64,000 nucleotides of DNA from Pseudomonas costantinii (GCF_001870435.1 NZ_MDDR01000006.1:124001-188000); one strand, 5' to 3'; counted from the first letter of the stretch, positions 45,992 through 57,100 are shown. Made by a program: numbers and translations. Notes: generated by a model from the sequence alone, not told the origin.

Positions 45992-47449
45992 ATGGCTGCA
46001 AATGACGCACGTGCAAGCACCACCCCGTTGATCGAAAGGCGTTCGATCGACTACATCCCGGAAGCGGAAAGACACGGTCGTCTATTGAGCCAGTTCACCC
46101 TGTGGCTGGGTGCCAACCTGCAGATCACTGCCATCGTCACCGGGGCCTTGGCCGTGGTGCTGGGCGGTGATGTGTTCTGGTCGTTGATCGGTCTGTTGAT
46201 CGGTCAACTGCTGGGCGGCGGCGTCATGGCGCTGCATGCGGCGCAAGGCCCGCAATTGGGCTTGCCGCAGATGATCTCCAGCCGGGTGCAGTTTGGTGTG
46301 TATGGAGCGGTGATCCCGCTGGTGCTGGTGTGCCTGATGTACATCGGTTTCTCGGCCAGCGGCTCATTGCTGGCGGGGCAGGCGGTGGCGCAGCTGCTGC
46401 ACGTGGAAGACTGGGTCGGCATTGTGTTGTTCGCCGGGCTGATCATGGTGTTCACCATCTTCGGCTACCGGGTTATCCATGGCATCGGCCGCATTGCCAG
46501 CGTGCTTGGCGTGATTGCGTTCGCGTACCTGTTCTACAAGCTGTTGGCCGGTAACGACATCGGCGCGTTGTTGGGCAACAAGCACTTTTCCCTGAGCAGT
46601 TTCCTGCTGGCGATTTCGCTGTCGGCGTCCTGGCAGATTGCGTTCGGCCCTTATGTGGCGGACTACTCGCGCTACCTGCCGCGCAGCACTGAGGCCAAGA
46701 AAACCTTCTGGGCGGTTGGCCTGGGTTCAGTGATCGGTGCGCAGGCGTCGATGGTGTTCGGTGTGTTCGCAGCGGCCTTGGCCGGTTCGCAATTCGCCCA
46801 CCACGAAGTCTCGTTTATCGTCGGCCTGGGTGGCACCGGCATTGTCGCGGCGCTGCTGTATTTCAGCATCGCCTTCGGCAAGGTCACCGTGACCACGCTC
46901 AATGCCTACGGCAGCTTCATGTCGATCGCGACGATCATCAGCGGCTTTCGTGGCAGCCGGCACATTTCGAGTGCGGTGCGCCTGCTGTACATCTTCCTGA
47001 TGGTGTCGATTGCCGCCGCGCTGGCGTTGCTGGGCAAGGACTCGTTCCTCAAGGATTTCTCCGCGTTCATCCTGTTCCTGCTGGCGTTTTTTACGCCATG
47101 GAGCGCGATCAACCTGGTGGACTTCTACTGCATCACCAAAGAGCGCTACGACATTCCGGCGCTGTCCAATCCCAATGGTCGGTACGGCCGCTGGAACCTG
47201 ATGGGCATCAGCATCTATGTGTTCGGCGTGCTGATCCAGATGCCGTTCATCTCCACGCATTTCTACACCGGCCCACTGGTCGCCAGCCTTGGCGACACCG
47301 ATATCTCCTGGATCATCGGCCTGGTGGTGCCTGCTGCGCTTTATTACTGGGCCGCGAAAAAGTGGCACAGCGCAATACCTGAAAAACTGATCCTGCCGGT
47401 AGAGCAGGGCGCTATACCAACGACAAACGGGCTGGCTGCACAGGCCTGA
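45992..47449 (+). CDS. NCS1-family permease, probable urocanate transporter
   Basis: 485-residue inner-membrane protein with twelve predicted helices of the cytosine/purine permease (NCS1, CodB-like) family: LSQFTLWLGANLQITAIVTGALA in TM1-2, GPYVADYSRYLPR in the central loop, and NLVDFYCITKERYDIPAL. It lies between hutU and hutX. In P. fluorescens SBW25 the equivalent gene is reported as the urocanate transporter HutT(u). Specificity here is inferred from position. Cotransport probably uses Na+ or H+. Confidence 0.87.
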   Translation: MAANDARASTTPLIERRSIDYIPEAERHGRLLSQFTLWLGANLQITAIVTGALAVVLGGDVFWSLIGLLIGQLLGGGVMALHAAQGPQLGLPQMISSRVQFGVYGAVIPLVLVCLMYIGFSASGSLLAGQAVAQLLHVEDWVGIVLFAGLIMVFTIFGYRVIHGIGRIASVLGVIAFAYLFYKLLAGNDIGALLGNKHFSLSSFLLAISLSASWQIAFGPYVADYSRYLPRSTEAKKTFWAVGLGSVIGAQASMVFGVFAAALAGSQFAHHEVSFIVGLGGTGIVAALLYFSIAFGKVTVTTLNAYGSFMSIATIISGFRGSRHISSAVRLLYIFLMVSIAAALALLGKDSFLKDFSAFILFLLAFFTPWSAINLVDFYCITKERYDIPALSNPNGRYGRWNLMGISIYVFGVLIQMPFISTHFYTGPLVASLGDTDISWIIGLVVPAALYYWAAKKWHSAIPEKLILPVEQGAIPTTNGLAAQA

Positions 47450-47518
47450 TGGGACGTGGACAGGGCAGGATGCCTACTGACTGCCGTAATCCATTTCAAG
47501 ATTGGGAGCGTCACAACA

Positions 47519-48484
47519 ATGAAAATGAATAAGACCCTGTTGGCCACATTGTTCTCAGCAGGCGTACTGGCAAGTGCAAGCGCCCAGGCGGCAGGTTGGT
47601 GCGAATCGGGTAAACCGGTGAAATTTGCCGGTCTGAACTGGGAAAGCGGCATGTTGCTCACGGACATCCTGCAAACCGTTCTGGAAAAAGGCTACGACTG
47701 CAAAACCGACAGCCTGCCGGGTAACTCCATCACTATGGAAAACGCCCTGAGCAGCAATGACATTCAAGTGTTTGCCGAAGAGTGGGTCGGCCGCAGCGAA
47801 GTCTGGAACAAGGCCGAGAAGGCCGGCAAAGTCGTCGGCGTCGGTGCCCCTGTTATCGGCGCTGTCGAAGGTTGGTACGTGCCGCGTTATGTGATCGAAG
47901 GCGACGCCAAGCGCAAGCTGGAACCCAAGGCGCCGGACCTGAAAAACATCGCCGACCTGGCCAAGTACGCCTCGGTGTTCAAGGACCAGGAAGAACCTTC
48001 CAAAGGCCGTTTCTACAACTGCCCGGCCGGTTGGACCTGCGAGCTGGACAACAGCGAGATGCTGAAAAGCTACGGCCTGGAAAGCACCTACACCAACTTC
48101 CGCCCTGGCACCGGCCCGGCGCTGGATGCAGCGGTGCTGTCGAGCTACAAGCGTGGCGAACCGATCCTGTTCTATTACTGGTCGCCTACCCCGCTGATGG
48201 GCCAGGTTGATCTGGTGAAGCTGGAAGAAAAGCCCGGTGTGGATAAAAGCGTGAGCATCAAGGTCGGCTTGTCCAAGACGTTCCACGAGCAAGCCCCGGA
48301 ACTGGTGGCGGTGCTGGAAAAGGTCAACCTGCCGATCGACCTGCTGAACCAGAACCTCGGTCGCATGGCTAAAGAGCGAATTGAATCGCCAAAACTGGCG
48401 AAAATTTTCCTCAAGGAACATCCTGAAGTCTGGCACGCATGGGTGAGCGACGACGCAGCCAAGAAAATCGACGCGGCCTTGTAG
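47519..48484 (+). CDS. hutX: ABC transporter substrate-binding protein HutX
   Basis: Periplasmic binding protein of 321 residues of the OpuAC (glycine betaine/proline) family, signal peptide MKMNKTLLATLFSAGVLASASAQA. Features: VKFAGLNWESGMLLTDILQTVLEKGYDCKTD, EEWVGRS, YNCPAGWTCELDNSE and the final ESPKLAKIFLKEHPEVWHAWVSDDAAKKI. With hutW and hutV it forms a histidine importer. ATG 47519 starts the signal peptide; a second ATG at 47525 is possible. Confidence 0.92.
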   Translation: MKMNKTLLATLFSAGVLASASAQAAGWCESGKPVKFAGLNWESGMLLTDILQTVLEKGYDCKTDSLPGNSITMENALSSNDIQVFAEEWVGRSEVWNKAEKAGKVVGVGAPVIGAVEGWYVPRYVIEGDAKRKLEPKAPDLKNIADLAKYASVFKDQEEPSKGRFYNCPAGWTCELDNSEMLKSYGLESTYTNFRPGTGPALDAAVLSSYKRGEPILFYYWSPTPLMGQVDLVKLEEKPGVDKSVSIKVGLSKTFHEQAPELVAVLEKVNLPIDLLNQNLGRMAKERIESPKLAKIFLKEHPEVWHAWVSDDAAKKIDAAL

Positions 48485-48555
48485 GTTGAGCGTTCCCGGT
48501 TGCTTTAACAGGCAACCGGGCGCCCGGCCACAACCCACTGGATCGAGAGCACGAT

Positions 48556-49403
48556 ATGTTTCCTGAGCGTTTTACGTTTTCCATTGCCGACTGGGTCAAC
48601 GGTTGGGTGGATTCACTGGTTACCAACTACGGCGATGTGTTCCGGCACATCTCCGACACCCTGTTATGGGCCATCGTCAACCTGGAAGGGTTGCTACGCG
48701 CGGCGCCTTGGTGGCTGATGTTGGCCATCGTCGGTGGTGTCGCCTGGCACGCCACCCGCAAGGTGGTGACCACGGCGGTGATCGTCGGTTTGCTGTTCCT
48801 GGTGGGCGCCGTTGGCCTGTGGGACAAGCTGATGCAAACCTTGGCACTGATGATGGTCGCCACAGTGATCTCGGTGCTGATCGGCATTCCCTTGGGCATC
48901 CTCTCGGCGCGTAGCAATCGCCTGCGTTCGGTGCTGATGCCGCTGCTCGACATCATGCAAACCATGCCCAGCTTCGTGTACCTGATCCCGGTGCTGATGC
49001 TGTTCGGCCTCGGTAAGGTCCCGGCGATTTTCGCCACGGTGATCTACGCCGCGCCGCCGCTGATTCGCCTGACGGATCTGGGTATTCGCCAAGTCGACGG
49101 CGAAGTCATGGAAGCCATCAATGCCTTCGGTGCCAACCGCTGGCAGCAACTGTTCGGCGTGCAGCTGCCGCTGGCACTGCCAAGCATCATGGCCGGTATC
49201 AACCAGACCACCATGATGGCGTTGTCGATGGTGGTGATCGCCTCGATGATCGGCGCCCGTGGCTTGGGTGAAGACGTACTCGTCGGCATCCAGACTCTCA
49301 ACGTTGGCCGTGGGCTCGAAGCCGGGCTGGCGATCGTGATTCTTGCAGTGGTCATCGACCGCATTACCCAGGCCTATGGTCGTCCACGGCACGAGGCGAG
49401 CAA

Positions 49404-49407
<4 letters not shown>
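48556..49407 (+). CDS. hutW: ABC transporter permease HutW
   Basis: 283-residue permease with about six helices and the EAA loop [38 protein letters not shown] (in the region 195-230) that contacts the ATPase. ProW-like, single-subunit permease type. Stop overlaps hutV by 4 bases. Confidence 0.93.
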
Positions 49408-50228
<821 letters not shown>

Positions 50229-50240
50229 TCCGGATGACAG

Positions 50241-50292
50241 CGGGACGCAGAGCGTCCCAGGTGGCATTCCCACGCAGAGCGTGGGAACGATC
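50241..50292. repeat. Half copy of the type A inverted-repeat element
   Basis: Only the right half of the element (GGGACGCAGAGCGTCCC, then GGCATTCCCACGCAGAGCGTGGGAACGATC in two arms) is present between hutV and hutH1. It still folds as two small hairpins inside the hut transcript. Confidence 0.82.
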
Positions 50293-50306
50293 AAATTGAA
50301 GAAGGT

Positions 50307-51836
50307 ATGAAGATGTCCCTGGCTGAAAAAATCATCATCGCCGACGTCCCCATGCGCTGGCAGGACGTGGTCGCCGTGGCCCGTCACGGTGCTGTTCTCG
50401 AACTCTCGGGCCACGCCTGGGCGCGTATCGACAATGCCCAGGCCATCGTGCAGCGCATCGTCACCAGCGGTGAGCGCGCCTATGGCGTGAACACCGGTCT
50501 GGGCGCGCTGTGCAATGTGTCGCTCAAGGGCGAGCAACTCAGCCAACTGTCGCGTAATACCTTGCTGAGCCACGCCTGCGGCGTCGGTCCGGTACTCAGC
50601 GATGAGCAAACGCGTGCGATCATTTGTGCGGCAATTATCAACTACAGCCACGGCAAATCCGGCCTGCATCCGCAGGTGGTGCATTCGTTGCTGGCGCTGC
50701 TCAACCACGGCATCACGCCGCAAGTGCCGTCCCAGGGCTCGGTGGGTTATCTGACCCACATGGCGCATGTCGGCGTGACCTTGCTGGGTGTTGGCAATGT
50801 GAGCTACCGGGGCCAGGTCGTCCCGGCGCAACAGGCCCTGAGCGCCGAAGGTTTACAGCCGGTGGTACTGGGTGCCAAGGACGGTCTGTGCCTGGTCAAC
50901 GGCACGCCGTGCATGACCGGCCTGAGCTGCCTGGCCTTGGCTGACGCGCATCATTTGCTGCAATGGGCCGACGTGATCGGTGCCATGAGCTTTGAGGCCC
51001 AGCGCGGTCAGATTGACGCCTTCGACGAAGCCATCATCGCCCTCAAGCCGCACCCGGGCATGCAACAAGTCGGCATCAACCTGCGCGCCTTGCTCGACGG
51101 CAGTGAAGTGATCGCCAGCAGCAAAGGCATCCGTACCCAGGACGCGCTGAGCATCCGCTCGATCCCGCAGATTCATGGCGCGGCGCGCGACCAGGTGGAA
51201 CACGCCACTCGTCAGATCGAGACCGAACTCAACAGCGCCACCGATAACCCGTTGGTGCTCGGCACACCGGACAACTACCGCGTGGTGTCCCAGGCCAACC
51301 CCCACGGACAATCCGTGGCGCTGGCGGCCGACATGCTCGCCATCGCGATGGCCGAAATCGGCTCCGTGGCCGAGCGTCGCCTGGACCGCCTGATCAACCC
51401 GCACGTCAGTGGTCTGCCGGCGTTCCTGGTCAGCAACCCCGGGGTCAACTCCGGGATGATGATCGTGCAGTACGTCGCCGCCTCCCTGTGTGGGCAAAAC
51501 CGCCAGTTGGCGCAACCGGCGGTGCTCGACAACTTTGTCACCTCGGGCCTGCAGGAAGACCATCTGAGCATGGGCACCAATGCCGCGCTCAAGCTGCATC
51601 AATTGTTGGCCAACGTCACCCAGATCCTTGCCATTGAGTACCTGCTGGCGGCCCAGGCGTTTGAGTTTCTCAAGGACCAGCGTTTCGGCGCGGGTACTGA
51701 CAGCGCCTGGCGCCTGTTGCGTGAAAAGGTCTCGCCTTACGAACAAGACCGCTGGCTGGCGCCGGACATCGCGACGGCGGCCGCACTGCTCAAGGATGCC
51801 AACCTGCTGCACCGCACCTTGCCGAATTTGCACTGA
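50307..51836 (+). CDS. hutH1: HutH1, histidine ammonia-lyase homologue without the MIO triad
   Basis: 509-residue member of the aromatic amino-acid lyase family. It keeps Tyr59 (AYGVNTGLG), Asn198 (LVNGTP), the SIR Arg (about 284) and Glu in QEDHLSM. However, the motif that forms the MIO electrophile is missing: GSVG (144-147) is followed by YLTHMAH where normal enzymes have [10 protein letters not shown], a deletion of exactly three residues A-S-G. The catalytic-loop Tyr (QDPYSLR in HutH2) is Leu281 here (QDALSIR), and the conserved NFHAEP is NPHGQS. It is unlikely to deaminate histidine. The reading frame is intact and codon use is normal, so it is not an obvious pseudogene. Role unknown; the second hutH copy is canonical. 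Confidence 0.88.
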   Translation: MKMSLAEKIIIADVPMRWQDVVAVARHGAVLELSGHAWARIDNAQAIVQRIVTSGERAYGVNTGLGALCNVSLKGEQLSQLSRNTLLSHACGVGPVLSDEQTRAIICAAIINYSHGKSGLHPQVVHSLLALLNHGITPQVPSQGSVGYLTHMAHVGVTLLGVGNVSYRGQVVPAQQALSAEGLQPVVLGAKDGLCLVNGTPCMTGLSCLALADAHHLLQWADVIGAMSFEAQRGQIDAFDEAIIALKPHPGMQQVGINLRALLDGSEVIASSKGIRTQDALSIRSIPQIHGAARDQVEHATRQIETELNSATDNPLVLGTPDNYRVVSQANPHGQSVALAADMLAIAMAEIGSVAERRLDRLINPHVSGLPAFLVSNPGVNSGMMIVQYVAASLCGQNRQLAQPAVLDNFVTSGLQEDHLSMGTNAALKLHQLLANVTQILAIEYLLAAQAFEFLKDQRFGAGTDSAWRLLREKVSPYEQDRWLAPDIATAAALLKDANLLHRTLPNLH

Positions 51837-51846
51837 ACGTTTTTCC

Positions 51847-51854
51847 AACAATAA
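51847..51854 (+). promoter_or_regulatory. Possible Crc/Hfq A-rich motif between hutH1 and hutH2
   Basis: AACAATAA fits the AANAANAA catabolite-repression motif, but it is 104 bases before the hutH2 start, further than usual. Low support. Confidence 0.2.
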
Positions 51855-51957
51855 CCAGCGTGCCAAGCCGCGAGTCGTTCTAAAAGAACACCGCGGCGGA
51901 TAACGGAAGCATCCGGAGCGACTGGTAGTTAACAACACTCTCAAAAGGAGCATGAAT

Positions 51958-53490
51958 GTGACTGCGCTAAATCTGATTCCAGGCCAACTGAGCCTCTCCC
52001 AACTGCGGGCCATCTACCAGCAGCCGGTAACCCTCAGCCTGGATGACAGCGCCACGGCGCAGATCGAAGCCAGTGTTGCCTGCGTGGAGCAGATTCTCGC
52101 CGAGAACCGCACCGCTTACGGCATCAACACCGGTTTCGGCCTGCTGGCCTCGACCCGCATCGCAAGCGAAGACCTGGAAAACCTCCAGCGTTCGCTGGTG
52201 CTGTCCCATGCCGCCGGTGTCGGTGAGCCGATCAGCGATGCGCTGGTGCGGCTGGTCATGGTGCTCAAGGTCAACAGCCTGAGCCGTGGGTTCTCCGGGA
52301 TTCGCCGCCAGGTGATCGACGCACTGATCGCGCTGATCAACGCCGAGGTGTATCCGCATATTCCTCTGAAAGGTTCAGTGGGTGCTTCCGGTGACTTGGC
52401 GCCATTGGCCCACATGTCCCTGGTGCTGCTGGGCGAAGGCAAGGCGCGCTACAAGGGCGAATGGCTTGAGGCCACCGAAGCGCTGAAAGTCGCCGGCCTG
52501 ACCCCGCTGACCCTCGCCGCCAAAGAAGGTCTGGCGCTGCTCAACGGCACCCAGGTATCTACCGCGTATGCTTTGCGTGGCCTGTTCGAAGGCGAAGATT
52601 TGTTCGCGGGCGCCCTGGCCTGCGGCGCCCTGACCGTGGAAGCGGTGCTGGGCTCGCGTTCGCCATTTGACGCACGTATTCACGCCGCTCGCGGCCAACG
52701 TGGGCAGATCGATGCGGCTGCGGCCTATCGTGACCTGCTGGGCGAAAGCAGCCAGGTCTCCCAGTCGCACCAGAACTGCGACAAAGTACAAGACCCGTAC
52801 TCCCTGCGCTGCCAGCCGCAAGTCATGGGCGCCTGCCTGACCCAGTTCCGCCAGGCCGCCGAAGTGCTGGTGGTGGAAGCCAACGCCGTGTCGGATAACC
52901 CGCTGGTGTTTGCAGCCGAAGGCGACGTGATCTCCGGCGGTAACTTCCACGCGGAACCGGTGGCCATGGCCGCTGATAACATGGCGCTGGCCATCGCGGA
53001 AATCGGCTCCCTGAGCGAGCGCCGTATCTCGCTGATGATGGACAAGCACATGTCGCAATTGCCGCCGTTCCTGGTGGGCAATGGCGGGGTGAACTCCGGT
53101 TTCATGATCGCCCAGGTGACAGCAGCAGCGTTGGCCAGTGAGAACAAGGCGCTGGCTCATCCGCATAGCGTGGACAGCCTGCCGACTTCCGCCAACCAGG
53201 AAGACCACGTTTCGATGGCGCCGGCTGCGGGCAAGCGCCTGTGGGAAATGGCCGAGAACACCCGTGGTGTGTTGGCGGTTGAGTGGCTGGCAGCGTGCCA
53301 GGGCCTGGACCTGCGCGACGGCTTGAAAACCTCGACCAAGCTTGAAAAGGCTCGCGGCATTCTGCGCGACAAAGTGGCGTTCTATGAAAAGGACCGCTTC
53401 TTTGCACCTGACATCAACGCCGCCAGCGAGCTGCTTGCCAGCCGCTGCCTGAATGAACTGGTGCCGGCCAAGTTGCTGCCAAGCCTGTAA
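51958..53490 (+). CDS. hutH2: Histidine ammonia-lyase (canonical)
   Basis: 510-residue enzyme that removes ammonia from L-histidine to give urocanate, step one of the pathway. MIO triad A143-S144-G145 in [15 protein letters not shown], Tyr54 in [10 protein letters not shown], Asn in [21 protein letters not shown] and Glu in NQEDHVSM are all present. Start: GTG at 51958, seven bases after AAAGGAG; ATG at 51952 is in frame but only two bases from the ribosome site, and the GTG start gives the family length of 510. Probably the functional HutH of the locus. Confidence 0.96.
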   Translation: MTALNLIPGQLSLSQLRAIYQQPVTLSLDDSATAQIEASVACVEQILAENRTAYGINTGFGLLASTRIASEDLENLQRSLVLSHAAGVGEPISDALVRLVMVLKVNSLSRGFSGIRRQVIDALIALINAEVYPHIPLKGSVGASGDLAPLAHMSLVLLGEGKARYKGEWLEATEALKVAGLTPLTLAAKEGLALLNGTQVSTAYALRGLFEGEDLFAGALACGALTVEAVLGSRSPFDARIHAARGQRGQIDAAAAYRDLLGESSQVSQSHQNCDKVQDPYSLRCQPQVMGACLTQFRQAAEVLVVEANAVSDNPLVFAAEGDVISGGNFHAEPVAMAADNMALAIAEIGSLSERRISLMMDKHMSQLPPFLVGNGGVNSGFMIAQVTAAALASENKALAHPHSVDSLPTSANQEDHVSMAPAAGKRLWEMAENTRGVLAVEWLAACQGLDLRDGLKTSTKLEKARGILRDKVAFYEKDRFFAPDINAASELLASRCLNELVPAKLLPSL

Positions 53491-53492
53491 CT

Positions 53493-53605
53493 GATCATTC
53501 CCACGCTCTGCGTGGGAATGCCGCCCTGGACGCTCTGCGTCTACTTTTAGAGCCGTGACGCTGAGCGTCACAGGATGCATTCCCACGCAGAGCGTGGGAA
53601 CGATC
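53493..53605. repeat. Long inverted-repeat element (type A), copy 6
   Basis: Full copy of the element at 6793, inside the hut gene cluster between hutH2 and the histidine permease gene. The outer left arm reads GATCATTCCCACGC. Confidence 0.88.
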
Positions 53606-53615
53606 CTCTTCTTAT

Positions 53616-53623
53616 AAAAATAA
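53616..53623 (+). promoter_or_regulatory. Candidate Crc/Hfq catabolite-repression motif before the histidine permease
   Basis: AAAAATAA (AANAANAA form) 14 bases upstream of the start codon and next to the ribosome site AGGGA, the position expected for translational repression by Hfq/Crc. Confidence 0.4.
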
Positions 53624-53636
53624 TTAGGGACGAGAA

Positions 53637-55046
53637 ATGCACACGCAAGAAAAGGGTTTGAAACGCGGGCTCAACGCCCGACATATTCGCTTTATGGCTC
53701 TGGGCTCGGCGATCGGTACCGGGCTTTTCTATGGCTCCGCGTCCGCCATCCAGATGGCCGGTCCCGCCGTGTTGTTGGCCTACCTGATCGGCGGCGCCGC
53801 GGTATTCATGGTGATGCGCGCCCTGGGTGAAATGGCCGTGCACAACCCGGTGGCCGGCTCCTTCGGCCAGTACGCCAGCACCTACCTGGGCCCCATGGCC
53901 GGCTTTATCCTCGGCTGGACCTACGCGTTTGAAATGATCATCGTCTGCCTCGCCGACGTGACCGCCTTCGGCATCTACATGGGCTTCTGGTTTCCCGAAG
54001 TCGCACGTTGGGTCTGGGTGCTCGGCATCGTGTTTTTGATCGGCGGCCTGAACCTGTGCAACGTCAAAGTGTTTGGCGAGATGGAGTTCTGGCTGTCGCT
54101 GCTCAAGGTTGGCGCGATTGTCGCGATGATCCTGGGCGGCTTCGGCATCATGCTGTTCGGCATTCACACTGCCGGCGACACCCAAGCCAGCGGCCTCAGC
54201 AACCTGTGGGCCCACGGCGGCTTTATGCCCAACGGCGTTGGCGGTTTGATCGCCTCGTTTGCGGTGGTGATGTTCGCGTTTGGCGGCATCGAAATCATCG
54301 GCATCACCGCCGGTGAAGCCAAGGACCCGCAACGTGTGATCCCCAAGGCGATCAACGCCGTGCCGCTGCGCATCCTGTTGTTCTACGTGCTGACCTTGTT
54401 TGTGTTGATGGCGATCTACCCGTGGCCGCAGATCGGCACCCAGGGCAGCCCGTTCGTACAGATATTCAGCAACCTGGGCATCGGCTCGGCGGCGACCATT
54501 CTCAATATCGTGGTGATCTCGGCGGCGGTGTCGGCCATCAACAGTGACATCTTTGGCGCCGGCCGCATGATGTACGGCCTGGCCCAGCAAGGGCAGGCGC
54601 CCAAGGGTTTTGCCCAGCTGTCCAAACAAGGCGTGCCGTGGATGACCGTGGTGGTGATGGGCGCGGCGCTGCTCGGCGGCGTGGTGCTCAATTACCTGAT
54701 CCCGGAAAACGTGTTCCTGGTGATTGCCTCGATTGCCACCTTCGCCACCGTATGGGTCTGGCTGATGATCCTGTTCACCCAGGTCGCGATGCGCCGCTCG
54801 ATGACTAAAGAGCAAGTCGCCGAGCTGAAATTCCCGGTACCGTTCTGGCCTTATGCGCCTGCGGCGGCCATCGTGTTCATGTTGTTTGTATTTGGCGTGC
54901 TGGGCTACTTCCCGGACACCCAGGCTGCATTGCTGGTCGGCGCCGTGTGGATCGTGCTGTTGGTCGTCGCCTACCTGTTGTGGGTCAAACCCGCTGCCGG
55001 GCAAGCGGCCAAGGTCCATTACGACCCGGTTTTGTCTCATCGATAA
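53637..55046 (+). CDS. hutT: Amino acid permease, probable histidine transporter HutT
   Basis: 469-residue amino acid-polyamine-organocation family permease with twelve helices. Signature [35 protein letters not shown] in the first loop-helix, [16 protein letters not shown], and [13 protein letters not shown]. Its place between hutH2 and hutI, as for HutT(h) of P. fluorescens SBW25, points to histidine as substrate. With HutXWV it gives the locus two histidine uptake systems. ATG preceded by AGGGACGAG. Confidence 0.92.
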   Translation: MHTQEKGLKRGLNARHIRFMALGSAIGTGLFYGSASAIQMAGPAVLLAYLIGGAAVFMVMRALGEMAVHNPVAGSFGQYASTYLGPMAGFILGWTYAFEMIIVCLADVTAFGIYMGFWFPEVARWVWVLGIVFLIGGLNLCNVKVFGEMEFWLSLLKVGAIVAMILGGFGIMLFGIHTAGDTQASGLSNLWAHGGFMPNGVGGLIASFAVVMFAFGGIEIIGITAGEAKDPQRVIPKAINAVPLRILLFYVLTLFVLMAIYPWPQIGTQGSPFVQIFSNLGIGSAATILNIVVISAAVSAINSDIFGAGRMMYGLAQQGQAPKGFAQLSKQGVPWMTVVVMGAALLGGVVLNYLIPENVFLVIASIATFATVWVWLMILFTQVAMRRSMTKEQVAELKFPVPFWPYAPAAAIVFMLFVFGVLGYFPDTQAALLVGAVWIVLLVVAYLLWVKPAAGQAAKVHYDPVLSHR

Positions 55047-55061
55047 CTTAGGGAGGCGTTG

Positions 55062-56267
55062 ATGAAAACGCTTTGGCAACACTGCCACGTCGCAACCATG
55101 GCCCACGGCAAATACTCGATCATCGAGGATGCCGCCATGGTCACCGCAGGTCAGCTCATCGAGTGGATCGGCCCCTTGGCCGATCTGCCGGAGGGAGACT
55201 ATGCGCAGGTTCACGACCTGCAAGGCGCGTGGGTTACCCCCGGGCTGATCGACTGCCACACGCACACGGTGTTTGGCGGCAATCGCAGCGGCGAATTCGA
55301 GCAGCGCCTTGAAGGGGTGAGCTACGCCGAAATCGCGGCCAAAGGGGGCGGTATTGCCAGCACGGTGCGCGCCACCCGCGCCGCGACAGAAGATGAACTG
55401 TTTGCCAGCGCTGAAAAGCGCCTGCGCAGTTTGCTGCGTGACGGCGTGACCACGGTTGAGATCAAGTCCGGCTACGGCTTGGACCTGGCCAATGAACGCA
55501 AGATGTTGCGGGTTGCGCGTCGTCTCGGCGAAGCGCTGCCAGTCAGCGTGCGCGCCACGTGCCTCGCGGCGCACGCGTTGCCGCCGGAGTACAAGGACCG
55601 TGCCGATGACTACATCGATCACATCTGCGCCGAGATGTTGCCAGCCTTGGCGGCGGAAGGGCTGGTGGATGCGGTCGACGCTTTCTGCGAGTACCTAGCG
55701 TTTTCCACCGAACAGGTGGAGCGCGTGTTCAAGGTTGCCCAGCAGTTGGACCTGCCGGTGAAACTGCATGCCGAGCAGCTGTCGTCGTTGCACGGTTCCA
55801 GCCTCGCGGCGCGTTACCACGCGTTGTCGGCGGACCATCTGGAGTTCATGACCGAAGAAGACGCCATCGCCATGGCCGCTTCTGGCACCGTCGCCGTCTT
55901 GCTGCCGGGCGCTTTCTACTTCCTGCGTGAAACCCAGTTGCCGCCGATGGAGGTCCTGCGCAAGCACGGTGTGAAGATCGCTATAGCCAGCGACCTCAAC
56001 CCCGGCACCTCACCGGCGTTGTCGGTGCGCTTGATGCTGAACATGGCTTGCACCTTGTTCCGCATGACCCCGGAAGAAGCCCTGGCCGGCGCCACCCAGC
56101 ATGCGGCCACCGCGCTGGGCATGGGTGACACCCATGGGTCTCTGGAAGTGGGCAAGGTCGCGGATTTTGTCGCGTGGCAGATTGATCGCCCCGCCGACCT
56201 TGCCTACTGGCTGGGCGGCGAGCTGGATAAACGCGTCGTGCGCCACGGCGTCGACGTCACTGTTTGA
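55062..56267 (+). CDS. hutI: Imidazolonepropionase
   Basis: 401-residue metal-dependent amidohydrolase, third step (imidazolonepropionate to N-formimidoylglutamate). Zinc motif [12 protein letters not shown] (about 66-77), catalytic [19 protein letters not shown] and [14 protein letters not shown] with the final metal Asp. ATG 55062 follows AGGGAGG. Stop overlaps the intergenic ribosome site of hutG. Confidence 0.97.
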   Translation: MKTLWQHCHVATMAHGKYSIIEDAAMVTAGQLIEWIGPLADLPEGDYAQVHDLQGAWVTPGLIDCHTHTVFGGNRSGEFEQRLEGVSYAEIAAKGGGIASTVRATRAATEDELFASAEKRLRSLLRDGVTTVEIKSGYGLDLANERKMLRVARRLGEALPVSVRATCLAAHALPPEYKDRADDYIDHICAEMLPALAAEGLVDAVDAFCEYLAFSTEQVERVFKVAQQLDLPVKLHAEQLSSLHGSSLAARYHALSADHLEFMTEEDAIAMAASGTVAVLLPGAFYFLRETQLPPMEVLRKHGVKIAIASDLNPGTSPALSVRLMLNMACTLFRMTPEEALAGATQHAATALGMGDTHGSLEVGKVADFVAWQIDRPADLAYWLGGELDKRVVRHGVDVTV

Positions 56268-56278
56268 GGAGCAATGCT

Positions 56279-57079
56279 GTGGACAAGGTTCTGAACTTCA
56301 AAAAAGGCCGCGTGCCGCTGCTGATCAGCATGCCCCACGCCGGGCTGCGTCTCACGCCTGCGGTGCAGGCCGGGTTGATCCCCGAGGCGCAGAGCCTGCC
56401 GGATACCGACTGGCACATCCCCACGCTGTATGACTTTGCCGAAGAGCTCGGTGCCAGCACCTTGGCGGCCGAGTACTCGCGGTTTGTGATCGACCTGAAC
56501 CGGCCGTCCGACGACAAACCGTTGTATGTCGGCGCCACCACCGGTTTGTACCCGGCGACGCTGTTTGACGGCGTGCCGTTGTTCCGCGAAGGTCTGGAGC
56601 CGTCAAAGGAAGAGCGCGCAACCTACCTGGAAAAGGTCTGGGGCCCATACCACCGTACGCTGCAAGAGGAACTGGCCCGGCTCAAGGCCGAGTTCGGCTA
56701 TGCGCTGCTGTTCGATGCGCACTCGATCCGCTCGGTGATCCCGCACCTGTTCGATGGCAAACTGCCGGACTTCAACCTCGGCACCTTCAATGGCGCTGCC
56801 TGCGACGCCGAGTTGGCCAGCCAGCTCGAAGCCATCTGCGCCAAATATCCCCAGTACACCCATGTGCTGAACGGGCGCTTCAAGGGTGGCCATATCACCC
56901 GGCACTACGGCAACCCGGCGCAGGACATCCACGCCGTGCAGTTGGAGTTGTGCCAGAGCGCTTATATGGAAGAGTTCGAGCCGTTCCGTTATCGGACGGA
57001 TTTGGCCGAGCCAACCCAGGTGGTGTTGAAGCAGTTGCTGGAAGGGTTCCTGGCTTGGGGGCAAAAGCGCTACGGCTGA
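56279..57079 (+). CDS. hutG: N-formylglutamate deformylase
   Basis: 266-residue hydrolase that splits N-formylglutamate to formate and glutamate, last step of the pathway begun by hutF. Family blocks: LLISMPHAGLRLTPAV, DTDWHIPTLYDFA, VIDLNRPSD, LLFDAHSIRSVIPHLFDGKLPDFNLGT and GGHITRHYGNP. Start GTG at 56279, eight bases after GAGGAG; no ATG is in frame at suitable spacing (an ATG at 56273 is out of frame). Last gene of the hut cluster. Confidence 0.95.
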   Translation: MDKVLNFKKGRVPLLISMPHAGLRLTPAVQAGLIPEAQSLPDTDWHIPTLYDFAEELGASTLAAEYSRFVIDLNRPSDDKPLYVGATTGLYPATLFDGVPLFREGLEPSKEERATYLEKVWGPYHRTLQEELARLKAEFGYALLFDAHSIRSVIPHLFDGKLPDFNLGTFNGAACDAELASQLEAICAKYPQYTHVLNGRFKGGHITRHYGNPAQDIHAVQLELCQSAYMEEFEPFRYRTDLAEPTQVVLKQLLEGFLAWGQKRYG

Positions 57080-57084
57080 AATGG

Positions 57085-57100
57085 CTATCGCCGGCAAGCC
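57085..57100. repeat. Truncated short REP half site
   Basis: CTATCGCCGGCAAGCC matches the right arm of the element at 20194-20275 but has no partner arm. The 151-base gap to the next gene contains no other clear signal. Confidence 0.5.

Noticed and set aside
50307-51836. hutH1 as a simple pseudogene
   Set aside because: The frame is full length with no stop or frameshift and normal codon use; only specific catalytic positions are changed.
53568-55622. Minus-strand open frame opposite hutT and hutI
   Set aside because: His/Asp/Gln-rich translation without motifs; both plus-strand genes are certain.
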